NCBI RefSeq assembly: GCF_043641665.1
Contig: NC_092181.1
Location: forward strand, 16,276,963-16,340,962
DNA: 64,000 bases
Direction of reading: 5' to 3'
Source of the DNA: Enoplosus armatus
Taxonomy: Eukaryota; Chordata; Actinopteri; Centrarchiformes; Enoplosidae
This document shows, piece by piece, positions 35,510 to 49,125 of the stretch. How positions within the stretch are numbered: the first letter of the stretch is position 1; each line of letters begins with the position of its first letter. Under the pieces are notes generated by a model. That model ran no database searches, was not told where the DNA came from, and saw only the letters and a list, made by a program, of their open reading frames with translations. Position numbers and translations under genes: made by a program.

Positions 35510-37935
35510 TATTTAGGATTTAAGGTTTTTAACTGCAAACTCTGCTTCAACAAGTGTCTGGTAAACTGTAAATAGAGGACACATCTATTTATTACTGTAT
35601 AAATGCATTTTAATGATAGACCTTTTTAACCTATCTTTAATTTATTTCATGTATCAGTGGTGTGACAGCATGGTGGTAGATGTACACTCCCTCTAAACAC
35701 AACATTGTGTGCTTCATATCGATGAAACAAGCAAACAAAAACTGACTGCAGCTGTCACATTAAGTCTGCACAGGTCTGTGCCTTTTGCAGCTGCATTATC
35801 CACAGTATTCATGGTGGTATTGTTGTTTTCAAACTAATCAGAGTGATGAAAATATTTTCAGTTTTTCCCCTTTTCACATGGTAGTGCCAACCTGCGACTG
35901 CACTTAGCTGTGTTAGCGCTCCCGTTGTCTCTTGACTGACAGTTTGTTCTGGTAGAGAATGACTCAACTGAACTCTGTTTGGCTTATCAGTGTGAAAAGG
36001 ATCATGTTGTTATCAAAAGATATAATAATGATTACTACCAAGGATACTGTGGATAGGCAGAGCCAGATCAGAAATGTACTGAAGCTCCTCCAGTTATGTG
36101 ATCAGGGACGACTCAGAGCATTGATTAATTATGATAACTGGCTTTATTTATGAATTAGTAAGGATTCGTCATTTGATTGCCATTGTTAGTGCTACACTTG
36201 ACTTTGTACATCATTCCTCTGTGATTCATTTGTTGGGTAATTTCTAACGCATGTTACATATGTTAAATTACACTGTTCAGGTAGGAATTTCAGAATCTAT
36301 TCAACGCTTCTCTTCCGCAAATTAAAGTCTGTTAGATTCAGATGTCGAGGTTCATGGACAAACTAGGCAGACCTTATGTAATTATAATAACTGAGTATGA
36401 ATGATTCACATTCTGTACGTGGCCTTTTGTAATGCAAATATTTGTGTATGCAGTATGCTTGAATACATGCGTGCTTGCTGTTTCAATGCTTGTGTGTTTT
36501 AGATCACTGTGCAGCTTTAGACTGAGAGTGTGGATGAAAAAAGGCAGATGAGATACGTTTTAGCCCACTGAGAGCCATGTAAAAACAACCATTGGCTTTT
36601 TTTTGCTATTCTCTGCAGTCATGTCATCATATTGCAATTCTTTATGTTCTTTTCTTTCAATAAGACTGAAGTTGCCTTGCTTTTTTTTTTTATCATCTTA
36701 TGCGTCAATCCACTTTTATTTTATTCTTGTTTCTCGGCCACCATGTATGTTAATTCTTCATGCAGATGGAGGAAGGGTGTAAGAAGGGTGAGAGGGTGAC
36801 TTAGTTCCGACAACAAATGTGAACTCCACTACTTCTACAATGAATAATCATGTGTCAAAGTGACACTGATCCCTGCAGTGAATTTCTCTTTCCTCGAACC
36901 CCCGTCATGGAGATCAAAGTACAGGGCAAGCTGGAAGAGTATCTCTGGAGTTTGTGGGGATTCGGTATCGTGCTAATGGACATTTCAGAAGGGCAGGTGC
37001 TCGTGGACATGAGACACAAAAATCTCATGAACATGAGACTTCCAGACAGTTTATCAAACCACAAGGCCCCCACACATTATTCCAGCAGCACAGTCCAGAC
37101 ATGTACTTTTCAAAGTTGCTAATTGCAACCACAATTGGCATTCAAGCAAAGAGATTGTTTACCAACTTACCAAAGCCTCACACATGGACAACATAGCAAT
37201 GTACATTTAAAGGGAACTGAAGAAATACTATCACTTAACCTGCCTTAAATTGTTGAGGACTTAACATCCATCTGACGTGCATACAGCATATTAACAAATC
37301 CTGTATGATAATTGAGAAAAGCTTCATGATCTTCCTTTCCCTGTGAGCTACAAGTGGACTTGCACAGCCCAACCCAGCCCTGCTGAAAACACAGACTATT
37401 ATACTTGAATCATCATTATCATCATCTGTAACACCTTCAGCTGTTGGGTATGGCGTGTGGGACTGCAGGCGCTACACAAGCTATGAACAGGGTCTGGAGA
37501 GAAAAAAATATTTGTGAAGATACAGTACATCTTTTTATTTTTAATATCATTTCAGTAATGTTATATCCCACATTGCTAAGTTCCCATCCTTCTCGCTTAT
37601 GTTTCTGTACTCACTCTGCAGTGTCTTTCTTCTTGTGACGTTTGTATTTCATCAGCGCTAAGACTGTCTTTGTTCTGTCGTCAATAGTGCACTTGCTTAT
37701 TCCGTTTGTCCACCTCTTTGTCTTACTCTTGACTTCCTGGTGTATTATGCTGTCTTTGTATTCTTGTCTTTTTCCTCCTCCTCCTCCCCCCTAAATATTA
37801 GATGTCTCCATTTAATTGCTTTTTTAAAAACAACAACTTCATTTTACTTTGATTTTAAAATGACAAAGTCCTCAATTTCCCTGTCATGTGTGTCCATGTT
37901 GTAAATAGAACAATGTAAACAAAATACTAATGCTG

Positions 37936-37941
37936 AATAAA
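37936..37941 (+). terminator. ugt8: Distal poly(A) signal candidate for ugt8
   Basis: AATAAA in a context of TGCTGAATAAAAATTACATA, followed by TTTTGTTTGC, a plausible downstream GT-rich element. Confidence 0.45.
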
Positions 37942-39114
37942 AATTACATATTTTGTTTGCAGATGATTGAAACTTTTCTCTCAAATTGGATGGTCTTCAT
38001 TTTTTTAAATGTAAATTTAAAGAAGACAGATGAAACAGTGAAAGAAAAGTGGAGAAAATATGTTACCGTAATTACTTTAGTACGTCTCAGCACTCAACAT
38101 ATTTTGCTTCTCCTCGTTGATAACAGGCTGATGCCTGATATCAGTACCACTGCACAACAATACTGAACAGACAAGCACATACAGTCCATGTTTGAGTCCC
38201 GACAAGGCTGATGCTGCCAGTCTCAGTCTGATAGGGGATGTATAGGCTTTCTGTGGGGAATCGTTACCAAGCAGCGAGAGGCTTTGGAGGTATCAAATGG
38301 TAGAACCATCTAAAGTAGCCAACTGCACATACACATGCACACAAGCCGGGTGGGGAGATAGGGTTATCTAATGCTGTATGCTTGTGCTGAGTGAGGCTGG
38401 GGTAACAAAACACCCAGCCTGGTACCCTGCCTCGCTCACTGGCCCTGTTAATTATTCACACCGCCTGCAGAGGCCTGCAGACCTCACGCAAATGCACGCA
38501 CACACACACTCGCAGTCAAAAGCATCTGCAGGTATGTTTAATTTACGTGCTTGAAGTTGTTTTCTTTTGTTGTCGCTGGTGGCCAAATCGGGCACTGTTC
38601 TGTTAACTGAGACAGGAAGGGGGGAAGAAATGGAGGGCAGGCCTCTGCTGATGAGGAATCTGATAGCACAGAAAGCGCAGTGGGCATCATTCATGACATC
38701 CTTCATTCATTCTCAGCCACCCCTCCCTCCTCAGAGCTTGTAAGTGCCTATTATCTACCTTTCCTCTCCACCTCAAAGGGCAATCATCAGGAGCAATTAA
38801 CCACTTTGTGTTGGACTAAGTGGGCTTACAGTATGGAGAAAGAGTCCCCACCTCTTTGCACAAGATCCAATTGATGGATTTGCAGATAGTTTGACAACAG
38901 GGTGTGCTCTAATCCTCTGCACATGGACATCCACGGTCTTTATGTGAGAGTAAGGCTGAAAGGATATGGTGCACTTCACTGAGGATGTTGGACCTAGCTT
39001 GTGCGTGGTAGTTGTGTGACGCCTAAGGGTGTGTGCCAGTTTTGAAATTGTTGACTTAGCTTGTATGCCCTTAAATGAATTATGGTCTTTCTTCGATATA
39101 TAATCATCTCTGTC

Positions 39115-39118
<4 letters not shown>

Positions 39119-39150
<32 letters not shown>
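39119..39150. repeat. CA microsatellite
   Basis: About 16 uninterrupted CA units. Confidence 0.9.
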
Positions 39151-39155
<5 letters not shown>

Positions 39156-40173
39156 CAAGAGCTCCACCTATGGATCTGCCCACAAGTATATCACATGTCT
39201 TTGCAACTTCTTCGAGAGGATTGAAAGAGTTTCCCACCTCTAAATCAACCCAGAACTAATCTGACATAGACCCATATATGTAATGGAAATCTATCAAGAT
39301 CAATTAATTCAACGGAGTGGTGAGATCATTGCACAGTGGAAAGTCGTCTTATTTTCTTGTCAAGTGAGATTGACCTGATGCATGGTTTTATTGTCCTCAC
39401 ACTCTAACATTCACATTTCCACATTTGAATTGTGTTGCTGTGAAAAATAGCCTTGTTCCCTTGAACAAAAATAGCCCAAATCCTAACATGTATTTTGGGA
39501 TTTGGCTGGTCTTATTACAGCAGAGCGAGGTGCTACAGTGTGTGCAGTATGTACTTTGCTCTTAAAGCTAAAAATATTTGCTTTTCTTCCGAAAGCACTG
39601 AGCTCGTAAGCTTGCGCCGCGCGTTGCCTTGTCACCCTCGAGATAAGGACGACGGGAACAAGTATACGGCTTCGAGGATATAATGAGAGGACCCATCCTC
39701 ACCACAAAGGCCTGTGAAAGATTCTGCAAAAAGGCTTTGCTTTGGTCCTCTTCTACACTTTGTCTTTCATTGACTTGCTTTGCCCTTTTTTAGTCCAGTG
39801 AGAGGTAGAAAGTAGGATCAGTTGTACGTTTCATGCTTTGAAAGGTTAGGATCAATACAACCGAGGCCAACTGCGGCTTGATAAAAAAAAAAAAACTGGT
39901 CAGTGTAACTAGTACCGCGAGATGGATGTCTGTGTGAGTGCATAGAGAAAGTGAGGCAGAAATGATCCTGCAGGTTACTTTTACGTCCACTAGAGGGTAG
40001 TAGTAATCCATAATCAACCGCTCTGGTCACCTCAGGCCTTTCTCTTTTTCTTTCTGTCTCTCTATCTTATTTTTCTCTCCACCCCTCTGCCTCGACCAAC
40101 AGATGATAGACCTGTTGACTAAGGTTTTTAGAAGCTCTGAGTTCTGATGCAAAGATCTTGCAATATCAAGAGG

Positions 40174-40174
<1 letters not shown>

Positions 40175-40226
<52 letters not shown>

Positions 40227-40240
40227 TGTGTGTGTGTGTG
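40175..40240. repeat. TG microsatellite, about 33 units with one interruption
   Basis: A long TG run broken once by TATG near 40219. A second TG run of about 19 units lies at 40416-40453. Confidence 0.9.
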
Positions 40241-40414
40241 GCTTCCTGTAGTTTCTTGTGTGGAGGCGGGCTGCTGTTGTCATTCTGGCCCAGTGTATAT
40301 CCAGCTGTAACTCCTATCAAAATCTCTGGTCCCAGACTCCGCATGACGGATGTGGCCCGGCCATCAGTGGAAGCCTTGGTAGAATTCAGTTCAAACATCA
40401 GAGGCCTTCAAGTG

Positions 40415-40415
<1 letters not shown>

Positions 40416-40453
<38 letters not shown>
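40416..40453. repeat. TG microsatellite
   Basis: About 19 TG units, ending in GCGCG. Confidence 0.9.
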
Positions 40454-40457
<4 letters not shown>

Positions 40458-41002
40458 AAAGATTTCAAATGAAAGTTATATGATCCGTGTGGAGAAACAG
40501 GGTCCCTTCAGCAGCCTCAAAGATACGATGAAGCCAAAAATACACGAACAGAGGTGATAAATAATTGCAAAAAACAAATATAATTGACATGTCCTATATT
40601 TGTGCATGCAGGCCTTACGTGTGCGCATGCGTTTACATGTGTATTTATATGCATGTGAGTGTTTGGATTTATATGCATGTGAGTGTTTTGGGCATTTGTA
40701 CATATGTGCGTGTGTGTTTGGGATAGATGGAGCCCTGTCACTGTGTCACCATGGAGATAAGAGAAGCCTGACAGCAAGGGAGAGAGAGAGTGACAGCTTT
40801 TATATCAATCATACTGACTTATAACTGCGCGCGTGTGAGAGTGTGTGTATGAGTGTGCCTGTAACTTGAGGGGTTAGGAAAGGGTATTCAGCTGGAATCA
40901 AAAATAAATCAATGTCATGTGGTTTGTATGTCAACAGCTGTTGTCAGTTTGGCCTCACCTCTTGCTGTAATCTCTAAACTCCAGTGACCACACGTAAACT
41001 CA

Positions 41003-41004
<2 letters not shown>

Positions 41005-41033
<29 letters not shown>
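41005..41033. repeat. CA microsatellite
   Basis: About 14 CA units. Confidence 0.85.
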
Positions 41034-41035
<2 letters not shown>

Positions 41036-41289
41036 TGCACTGACACACAAACAGACAGATGCCAGTGTGTGTCACCCATCTCTAAGTGCCTGGACAACAC
41101 CCAGAAGGACAGAGTTGGCCAAATGTTGTCCTGGCACAAAAATCTACATCTTTCAGCTTCTCTCTGATCTAATTCTCTCCGTCTGATTTACTTTATGCTC
41201 CTCTCTGAATTCCTATTCCTTCTCTCAACTTCACTTCTTTTTTCCCTCCTACAATTTCTTCCCACTTCCTTTCTCACTTTCTCACTTGC

Positions 41290-41295
41290 TATATG

Positions 41296-41360
<65 letters not shown>
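41290..41360. repeat. TA microsatellite, about 35 units
   Basis: A long AT/TA run with two TG interruptions (near 41294 and 41315). It is self-complementary and likely to extrude a cruciform or be length-variable. Confidence 0.9.
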
Positions 41361-41363
<3 letters not shown>

Positions 41364-44300
41364 CTTTCGTTCCCTGCCTCCAAAAAACATCGTCCAACCC
41401 AGAGCCTCAGTGAATCTGTAAGCTGATGCAGCGTATCTGTGAGGAATTGGGAATTCAATTGGAGAAAATCAGGCTTTTGAGTTTTCAGCCAGATATTTAA
41501 TTATGGGAGTGAATTATAGCTGTGTCGCTGCAGGGACACAGTGGAGAGGTAATGTGACTAAGTAAACAATAAATAAGCACTAAATAAACATAAAGTCAAT
41601 GCCATGCTTGATTAGAAACATAACACCCACTGCTGCCCTTGCTAAACCTCCCATGCTTACTTACTTCAGCGGACAAAATCCAAATACTTTCCACTCTGTG
41701 TATGTGCTTTTATGTGGTAATACCTGGAAACGCATCACTCATATTATCTGAATTCTTTGCCCCGCAGCAGATCTCAGACAGTAGCTGAGAGAGAGGCCAG
41801 TAGTGAGATGGAGAGATAGAGAAAGGGGGGGGGGGGGTTTGGAAGATAGCAAGATGGAAATCTAACCTCCACTGTGATTAGGTACTGACCTCATAGGCCT
41901 GCTGTCTGCACTGATAAAGAAACAGCAAGACAAACACACACACACTCCCTCCATCCCATATTTTGAACTCAGTAAATCATTTGATCCTTATCAGATGTTC
42001 ATTCATTTCATTTCTCTCTTGTCTCTTTCGCTCTGGGTTTTCTCGCTTTTCATATTTCGGTCCCTTCTCCCAAAAGCTAAGGAGAGAGATAATCTTGCTA
42101 TGATCTGTTCTCAGAATCTATTGTTCGCACAGTCTCTTTGCTCCACTGAAAATGTTTTCTTTTAAGTAAAAAAAAAAAGAAAAGAAATAAGTTCAAACAA
42201 GGTAAACTCACCATATCTGGAGTTTTCCAGGCTCCACTGAGTCTAATACATTTCTGCTTGGTTTAAATAAAAGACGCCTGCTGATGTAATTTTGCTGAAT
42301 CACCTATTAAGACAAAGAATGAAAAAAAAAATCAATGATGGTTGGCATCCTAACAGCACGGTGCATCTGAGAAGAAACAACAATGGACACCTGTATCTGT
42401 ATTACGTGGTTACTGATAGCTAAGATAAGACAGCGATACTGACACTAAATTTCATGAGCCATGCTCTTTGCTGCTGCAGTGTTCCTGAAGGCCTCATCTG
42501 ATGTCAAATAACTGCGTTACCTGACTTGTCAGATATCAGATATCCGTGCTGTCAAACATAACTAATTTTAAAGTCTGGGGATAACATGGTTATCTTCTCT
42601 CATACTGTATATCTGTTGTACCTACGTATTCATGCATCTGCGCGCATGTGCAGACAGACACTCACACACACCTCCATTGAGTCAGTCAGCGAGCTCTCCA
42701 TCATTGCCAGCGGTAGCCCGGTGCTCTTTGGTTGGTTGCAGGTTGATGGATGAGTCTCCCTTGAGCAGCTCTGTTAAAGCGCCTCTCTATCAGGCTGCAG
42801 CCGCATGGGCCCTCACATTTGATTAGATCCCAATGGAAGCCAGTTGCTCCTTGTCATCACTCATACAGCATAGGCCCGAGATGCAACAGAGACAGCCATT
42901 GGAGCGCGGAGCTTGACACGCTGAGGAAGCCATTTCGGTGCAAAGAGAGGATATTATGTGACTCATGTACAACTCCGTCTCACATGGGTGGCGCTGCACT
43001 TGGCTGGAGAGGAGGCACAGTGTGAGGGAGAGGGATACTCATAAAGCGCAGAGTGTTATTTCCATTCTTCATGAGTCATATTTAGAACCGAAAGCCTCAT
43101 CCAAGATTCTATCAATCAAATTGCCCACCTATTCATTTAAATTACACCTGAATGAGAATGAGGACCATTACAGCACTTCAAAACTCAAAAGCCTTCTGTC
43201 GCTTTGACTCCGTCTCTCTCTCTCTCTGTTTTTCTCCCTCTCTCTACGTCTCTCTCTCCTTCATCTCTCATCTCCCTCCGTCGGTATTTACATGTCAATG
43301 ACTTCTGTGTAAGTGCCTTTCTCTCTCTCTCTCTCTCTCTTTTTGTCTCCTATTTACATGTCAGTGGCTTTCGCTGCTTGATGGCGCTGCGTTGAAATGA
43401 AAGTAATTTGCTCTGTGACAGTCGGACCATTTTACCAGCTATTACTCTCATCCATTCTGGTCAGTGAATACTGATGACAATGAAACCAGGGAGCTGTGAA
43501 GAAATTTTGCAAGCTCTCGTGTTAGTGATGCTGGTATGGCTTTCATGTGGTGGCAGTCCTGTCCCATTCACCTCTAAAAGAGTTTTTTTTAATGATATGC
43601 AGCATCTTTGTGATTTTCTGTTGGTCTTTGTTAATCTATGCGGCCATTTTAAATCTTTATGCCAGTTAATTGCTTTAGTGTAAAGTGTCCGCTGGAATAA
43701 AAGGAGAACAATTCTTTATTCTGACTTCTCATCTGCGAGGCAGCTGGAATAGTAGTGTTGTTTATTACTCCAAAGCCGCCTGGTCACTGCAGCCTTTAGT
43801 CAGGCCTGACATTCTTTATGAACTACACAACAATGTGAAAGCCATTACACTTCCAGTAAATTGCTTTGAAAAACTTGATAGTCGCACAAAAAAAAAGCAA
43901 TTTCAGCATGAAATCATGGTACTTCCCAGTGAGGGCCTGGAGATAAGTCTCAACTGGTGATGCGGTTTAAAAATAAAGACTAATTTCCTTTTAATCAGCA
44001 GCATAGACTGCACTGCCTAGAGTGTTAAATCACTGTTGCAGAAGTGATTTGAGAATGGGGGATGAGATATAGTGGTGAGAGGGGTTGCTGCTGACGTGCC
44101 CTGGGTCAGCAGCTCACATGTCGGGATGGACAGACGCACATGCTCACCAACAACTCTCTGCTTTGTTGTTTTTAAGAGTTCCATTGGCCATTAATAATTT
44201 AGTCTTACAGGCAAGACAGAAATATGACTGCTTGTGACTGAAATATTGATGGAATTGTATGAATTATTAATAGGGCTGATTTCTGGAATAAAGATGCAGT

Positions 44301-46852
44301 TGACCTACTGTAGTCAGAGGTGAGGAGCAGCGGCCCTACTGTTCTGTTCGATGGATGGTGCTGGCGTGCATGTTCACCTCCAAGCTTTAGGGGGGATGCA
44401 TTTAATGTACTTTCTTTGTGTGTGCATGTGCAGGAATGTGTCTTGTCCGGCGGCTTTGTGAGGCAAATACTCATCTGTTCCACGAGATATGCATGCATGA
44501 CTAAGAGAAAGTTGTACTGAGGTCATCCTGTCGGTGATGCGTTTATTCTTTAAACAACTGCATTGCCCGCAGATTGTTAGATAGCCAGCTGACAAAGTAG
44601 CAGCCCAGCTACTATGCGCAGCACTCTTTTGCCAAAACAACCTGCACGCTTTCAAATTTGTTTGTGTTTGTGCTGCCTCCAGATGAATCTAATTTGGCAA
44701 TGAAGAGCAGGAGTAGTTAGTAGAGTATCTTAGTATGCTCTTGGATCCAGTAAACATAGTATTGGAGGGGAGACATGGCACACAAACAGTCAAAGCACTG
44801 CTTGTTTTGATGGCGGTAAAGGATTGATTCATTTTGTTTACGTTGGGTACATTTATCTGTTCTCTCCGTATAGTTTTGTTTCACTTTGTCCTCCAATCCC
44901 CTTGTTTCCTTTCCACGTTCCCTTAAAGATTCATAAGCCTTCAGGTTGTTTTTCATGAGTTTGAATATTTACAGTCTCCTCTCCCCTCCTGGTTTTGTGG
45001 CAGTTAGTAAACCATCACATTGGGTCTCACTACTGGCTGGAGTTCTCTCTCAACACCTCACCTCGTCCTCCTTCCTCTCTCACAAATTAGTGAGGCATTG
45101 GATTGATTTTTCACCCTCTCGTTTTATCTTAACATGACCCTCTGCAGAGCGTTTGACGATGTTGGCTTTTTTATGGAGCTGTGATAGATAGATATGGAGT
45201 TCGGGAGATGGGTTTGACTTGAAGCTCGAGGCAAAGGAGACAGTAATACATGCTAATGACTCGCAAAAATGAGGCCCTAGAGGTGCACAAAGAGTTTTGG
45301 CGACAGGAAAAATGTCCAGCGCAGGAATGTTTCAAGGAAGGACAAAGAACAAAAGGGGATTATTCTTAAGCATTTAGGCCTCAGCTAACTTTTGCTGGCT
45401 TGGGCTGCTTCGTCCTTCACGTGGGTCAAGAGGACAGGGATGCGGGGGTGGGGGGGGGTTGAACAGATAGTATCTCTCTCCGCAAGGGATGGAGGGAGGC
45501 AGAAGGGATAGAGAGGTAAGCGCTCTGAGGAAATGGAAAGATGGAGGGATGGAGATAGGAGTGAGTGGTGGAGAGAGACTGTCGAGTGGGGGGATGCTGG
45601 GCAGGAGGGGAGACAGAAAGATTGGGAGGAGGAGAAAATGGAGGGGAGGACAGGAGTGGAAAAATATTTGATGAATAGGATGGTGAAGACTTGTTTATCC
45701 AGCTGCTGTGATTAGATTTGTTTACATTCAAATGTTCACCCAGATGGAGCATATAATACACAAGGAGGATAAATAGCTCTACGCTTACGACAATCTTTTG
45801 CAAAGTGTGTTTCAGTTGCATTGTGGGCCACAGGGTGAATACCTGGGTTTAGATGGCAGGTATAGATGAAACAGAGTTAAGGCTGTAAAGAGATTAGTCA
45901 TAATCTATTGCTGAAAGCAGGAGGGCTTTGAGTAACATCATGCACAAGTACAATGGAAGTCTGCAGAATTTGGATTGTGCAGGTTTGGAGAGTGAGTGAG
46001 TGTATGTGTGTCTCTAAATGATGAGGTTGAGTCTCAAGCCACCTGCTAATGGTTTCCATAGATTTATTGGCAACACCAGGGGTACTTTGTTTTAGACGCA
46101 TGAGACAAGTTGCAATATGTCACCTACTCAACCAGCCTACAGACATCTGACTTAACACCAGGTCTGTCTGAATGGCTGTGGGGATGTACATGGTGGATGC
46201 GTGTGGGAGAGGAATGAAAACGAGAAAGGCAATAGGAAACCAAAACGTGTTAGTTAACGTGAGTGACAGAAAGGCATTAAGTACTGGCTCAGTGAAACCG
46301 CAACTGGTGTTTGGTGGTCGATTCCGCCCATGGATATTGGATATGCCTCGCTATGACCACCTGTGAAATCACAGCACAGAGCATTTGAAGCCTTTAGGCA
46401 AAGTACTTGTCTCTTCAACAATAGTGTTTTCATAACCAGCCAACTGGGAGGAGATCTAAAGAGAGAGGCAGGAGCACTAATCAATAGGAGAGGGCGGACC
46501 GGTGTCATACGGCAAATAAACAAACAAGCCATTATCCTGACACACACACACACACACACACCGGGATGTGTACAAACGCGATGCCAGAGACATACAAAAA
46601 AAGGCGCGCTCTTGGTAAATGTATAATAAAAACTGAGTGTTAATGTGCATGATTGTATGCAAGTGGCAGAACAGAAATCGACTCATTCCTATTCACACTG
46701 ACTCCCTCCACTGCTTCTGTGTCTGCATGTGTGTGTGTGTGTGTGTGTGTGTGAAGAATTCACATGCAAACAGGCTAACTATGAGTGTGTGTCAGCTTTG
46801 CGCATTTATGATAAATGTGGGTGTATGATTTTTTTTTACTCCTGGTCAGGCA

Positions 46853-46968
46853 AAAGATGGTGCAAATCTTTTGCACCATCTTTTTGTAGCACCATCAGAC
46901 CACGGCAAATTCCTTGTAATGTATGTTACTTGGCAATAAACAGTTTCTGATTCTGATTCTGATTCTGA
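46853..46968 (+). repeat. Retroposon 3' fragment with CTGATT tail
   Basis: CACGGCAAATTCCTTGTAAT, then TACTTGGCAATAAACAGTTT and repeated CTGATT units resemble the 3' end of a fish L2-type retroposon. It is a different tail type from those at 29097 and 33206. Its 5' part is a perfect hairpin (46852-46884). Confidence 0.6.
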
Positions 46969-48664
46969 AATAAAAGAAAAGCGGGAGCAGAGGAGAGAAC
47001 GTGGCTGGTGTAAACACTGATATTACTGTATTGATCAAAGCCTCAGATCTGGTGGCAGTTAGATGGCCCACGGGCGTGACTGTGTGTGTGAGAGTGTTGA
47101 AGTGATCTGTGCATCGTCTGTTGTGTATGCATGTGTGCATTTGTCTATATGTGTGTGTGCTTTATCTCTCTCTGTCAACAATTTGTGTGTGTGTGTGTGC
47201 TGAAGTTTGTTCTGGGCAGCGCTGGTGACAGAGCGAGGGAGAAGGAGAAGTGCTATCGATTTTTAGACCAGCCATGCTAGAGAAAGATCAGTTTGGGTGG
47301 AACCGTGATTACCTCCCTCTTTCTCCCCCCGTCTCTCTCCCTCTCCCCTCACCCTTTTACTTAACATACATGCTGTATCTATCTACCCGTCCAACATCTC
47401 ACCCGTCTCAATCGTTAGGCCTAAACAAAGCGTGTGATGTGCTCTTGCTGTTGTCTATTTCTGGGCACCAGCACGTCTGGGAGAGAATATGTTTCAAAGT
47501 TTTCGCAGCTTAGAAATGCTGTGTTTATATTCTAAGTATACCACACTTGCCACATTGGGAGTTTGTGTGTTGCTGTGCATCCACGTATGTGTGTGTTTGT
47601 GCACTTTCTAAAACAATGTCAATAGTATGTGAGGTTTTAAAAAATTTAGGTGTGAATCAGTTGCCTGGTTACGAGTCTGTTTGTTGGGTTGCAGTTTGAA
47701 TGCATACAATTGCAGACACACACGTGTAAACCACACCCATATATGTGTATGCACATGCTCACATGCACATACAAACATTTTTCATTTTCAGAAGGCATGA
47801 ACATAATGTAAAACATGCCCCATTTTCTTTGCCAAACTTAATCCTGACTGCTTAGTACGACCGGACTGACTGGCACATTCTGAACCCAGATCAGTGTGCA
47901 TCTGTCTGCCCACACATCTGTCTGTCTCTCTGCTCGCCAGCTTGTCAGTCCTCCTCTCGGCCTGTTAGAATGGAACAGACGGCAACACAAAGGCAATCTG
48001 TGTTTCTCAGTGTGCGTAGTGAGATAAACAGATAAATGATTAGTTGCAATAGAGGAGAGGGAGTCTTAGTGTCATCATTATGAGGGAGAGAGGGATCGGG
48101 ATTAAAAGAGCGGCATTGTGTCTAACAGATTATTGGGTCTGTGTGTGTGTGCCTGCCTGCTGCATGTGTGGTTGGCTGGTTTTCTCATTACAGGATTAAA
48201 GAGCATCTGGTTCAATGTTCCTACTCAACCCTGCCATTCAAAGTCACGGGGGAAATAATACACTGTTGTCTCATGTAGGTGTGCTGCATGTGCTTGTTTG
48301 TGTGTGTCCATCTGTGTCCATGTATGTGTGTGTGTGTGTGTGTGTGTGCACATGCCACATATGACTGTGCATGCATGTCAACTGGGAGAAGAGATATGGA
48401 TTGAATGGAACGGGGCTAGGGCAGAAATGAAATTGCTGTGTCTAGAGGCTGTGTCACAGAGAGTGGAGAAGCTTGTATTGTGGGCTCTCTGTGTGAAAAA
48501 CTCTTGACTCAAATCTATTTCTGGTTGTATAATGAAAGGTGGACTGCGAAGGGCTTACCTGGATCTGTTGGCGAGTATAAAGCCAAGAAAGTGATGGGAA
48601 AGGTAGAGAGAGAGGTGGAAGGAGACAGAGAGAAGGGAGCAAAGACTATTTGTGGGATTAGATG

Positions 48665-48743
<79 letters not shown>
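48665..48743. repeat. GATA tetranucleotide microsatellite, about 20 units
   Basis: An uninterrupted GATA array of 79 bases that directly abuts a dispersed repeat starting at about 48745. Confidence 0.95.
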
Positions 48744-48970
48744 CTTTTTCAGTGGCTACTGTCTGTCTATGATATGTGACATCTGTTTGAAGTTTCATTA
48801 AAAGCTGCACTCCCATCTCAAAAGTGGCGTCCACACTGAATCTGTCCGTCTGTCCCCTTCTCGTGAACGGGATATCTCGGGAACGCCTTGAGGGAATTTC
48901 TTCAAATTTGGCACAAATGTTCAGTTGGACTCAAGGATGAACTGATTACAATTTGGTGGTTAAAAGTCAA

Positions 48971-48992
48971 AGGTCAAAGGTCACTGTGACCT
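48971..48992. promoter_or_regulatory. Overlapping DR1 and ERE-like nuclear-receptor motifs in a repeat
   Basis: AGGTCAAAGGTCA (48971-48983) is a perfect DR1, the type bound by PPAR/RXR and HNF4. The second half-site continues as AGGTCACTGTGACCT (48978-48992), a perfect inverted repeat spaced by 3, the estrogen-receptor type. Binding in vivo is inference only. Confidence 0.4.
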
Positions 48993-49125
48993 CAAAATGA
49001 CCTTGACAAATATGTTTTTGTCCATAACTCAAGAATTGATGCGGTAATTATGACATAATTTCACACAGATGTTTAATGGGATACAATGATGAAGTGAAGA
49101 CATTTTTTTTTTTTTTTTACTCAAA

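Larger units (their letters stand above)
35021..37960 (+). other. ugt8: Probable ugt8 3' UTR
   Basis: AATAAA lies at 35504-35509 (a short form of about 500 bases) and again at 37936-37941 (a long form of about 2.9 kb). The region between is AT-rich with no repeat family I recognise and has little microsatellite DNA, which fits a long UTR. The 90-codon frame at 36850-37122 has no family resemblance. The actual cleavage site is not readable from sequence. Confidence 0.45.
37961..48664. other. Gene-poor region downstream of ugt8 (first part)
   Basis: I find no coding exon. Contents: CA run 39119-39150; a small CpG-rich patch 39603-39676; TG runs 40175-40240 and 40416-40453; CA run 41005-41033; TA run 41290-41360; CT-rich tracts near 43212-43340; a hairpin and LINE tail at 46852-46968; CA/TG runs 46539-46561, 46731-46753, 48323-48349. 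Low-repeat blocks at 42650-43200 and 43690-43960 could be regulatory. In mammals the gene beyond UGT8 is NDST4 in my memory; none of its exons is recognisable here. Confidence 0.45.

Noticed and set aside
36850..37122. 90-codon frame after ugt8
   Set aside because: It lies between the two poly(A) signals in the probable 3' UTR and shows no family motif or signal of coding use that I can see.
38452..38706. 84-codon minus-strand frame with a Cys-rich end
   Set aside because: The Cys-rich part derives from a CA-rich stretch; no splice sites or family resemblance.
40027..40398. 123-codon minus-strand frame with a His/Thr run
   Set aside because: It is a CA-microsatellite translation.
45426..45821. 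131-codon minus-strand frame, Pro/Ser rich
   Set aside because: It is the complement of a GGA-rich purine tract, which lacks stop codons by composition.
48665..48743. Regular repeat array considered as a CRISPR-like structure
   Set aside because: It is a simple GATA tetranucleotide array without spacers, in a vertebrate genome.
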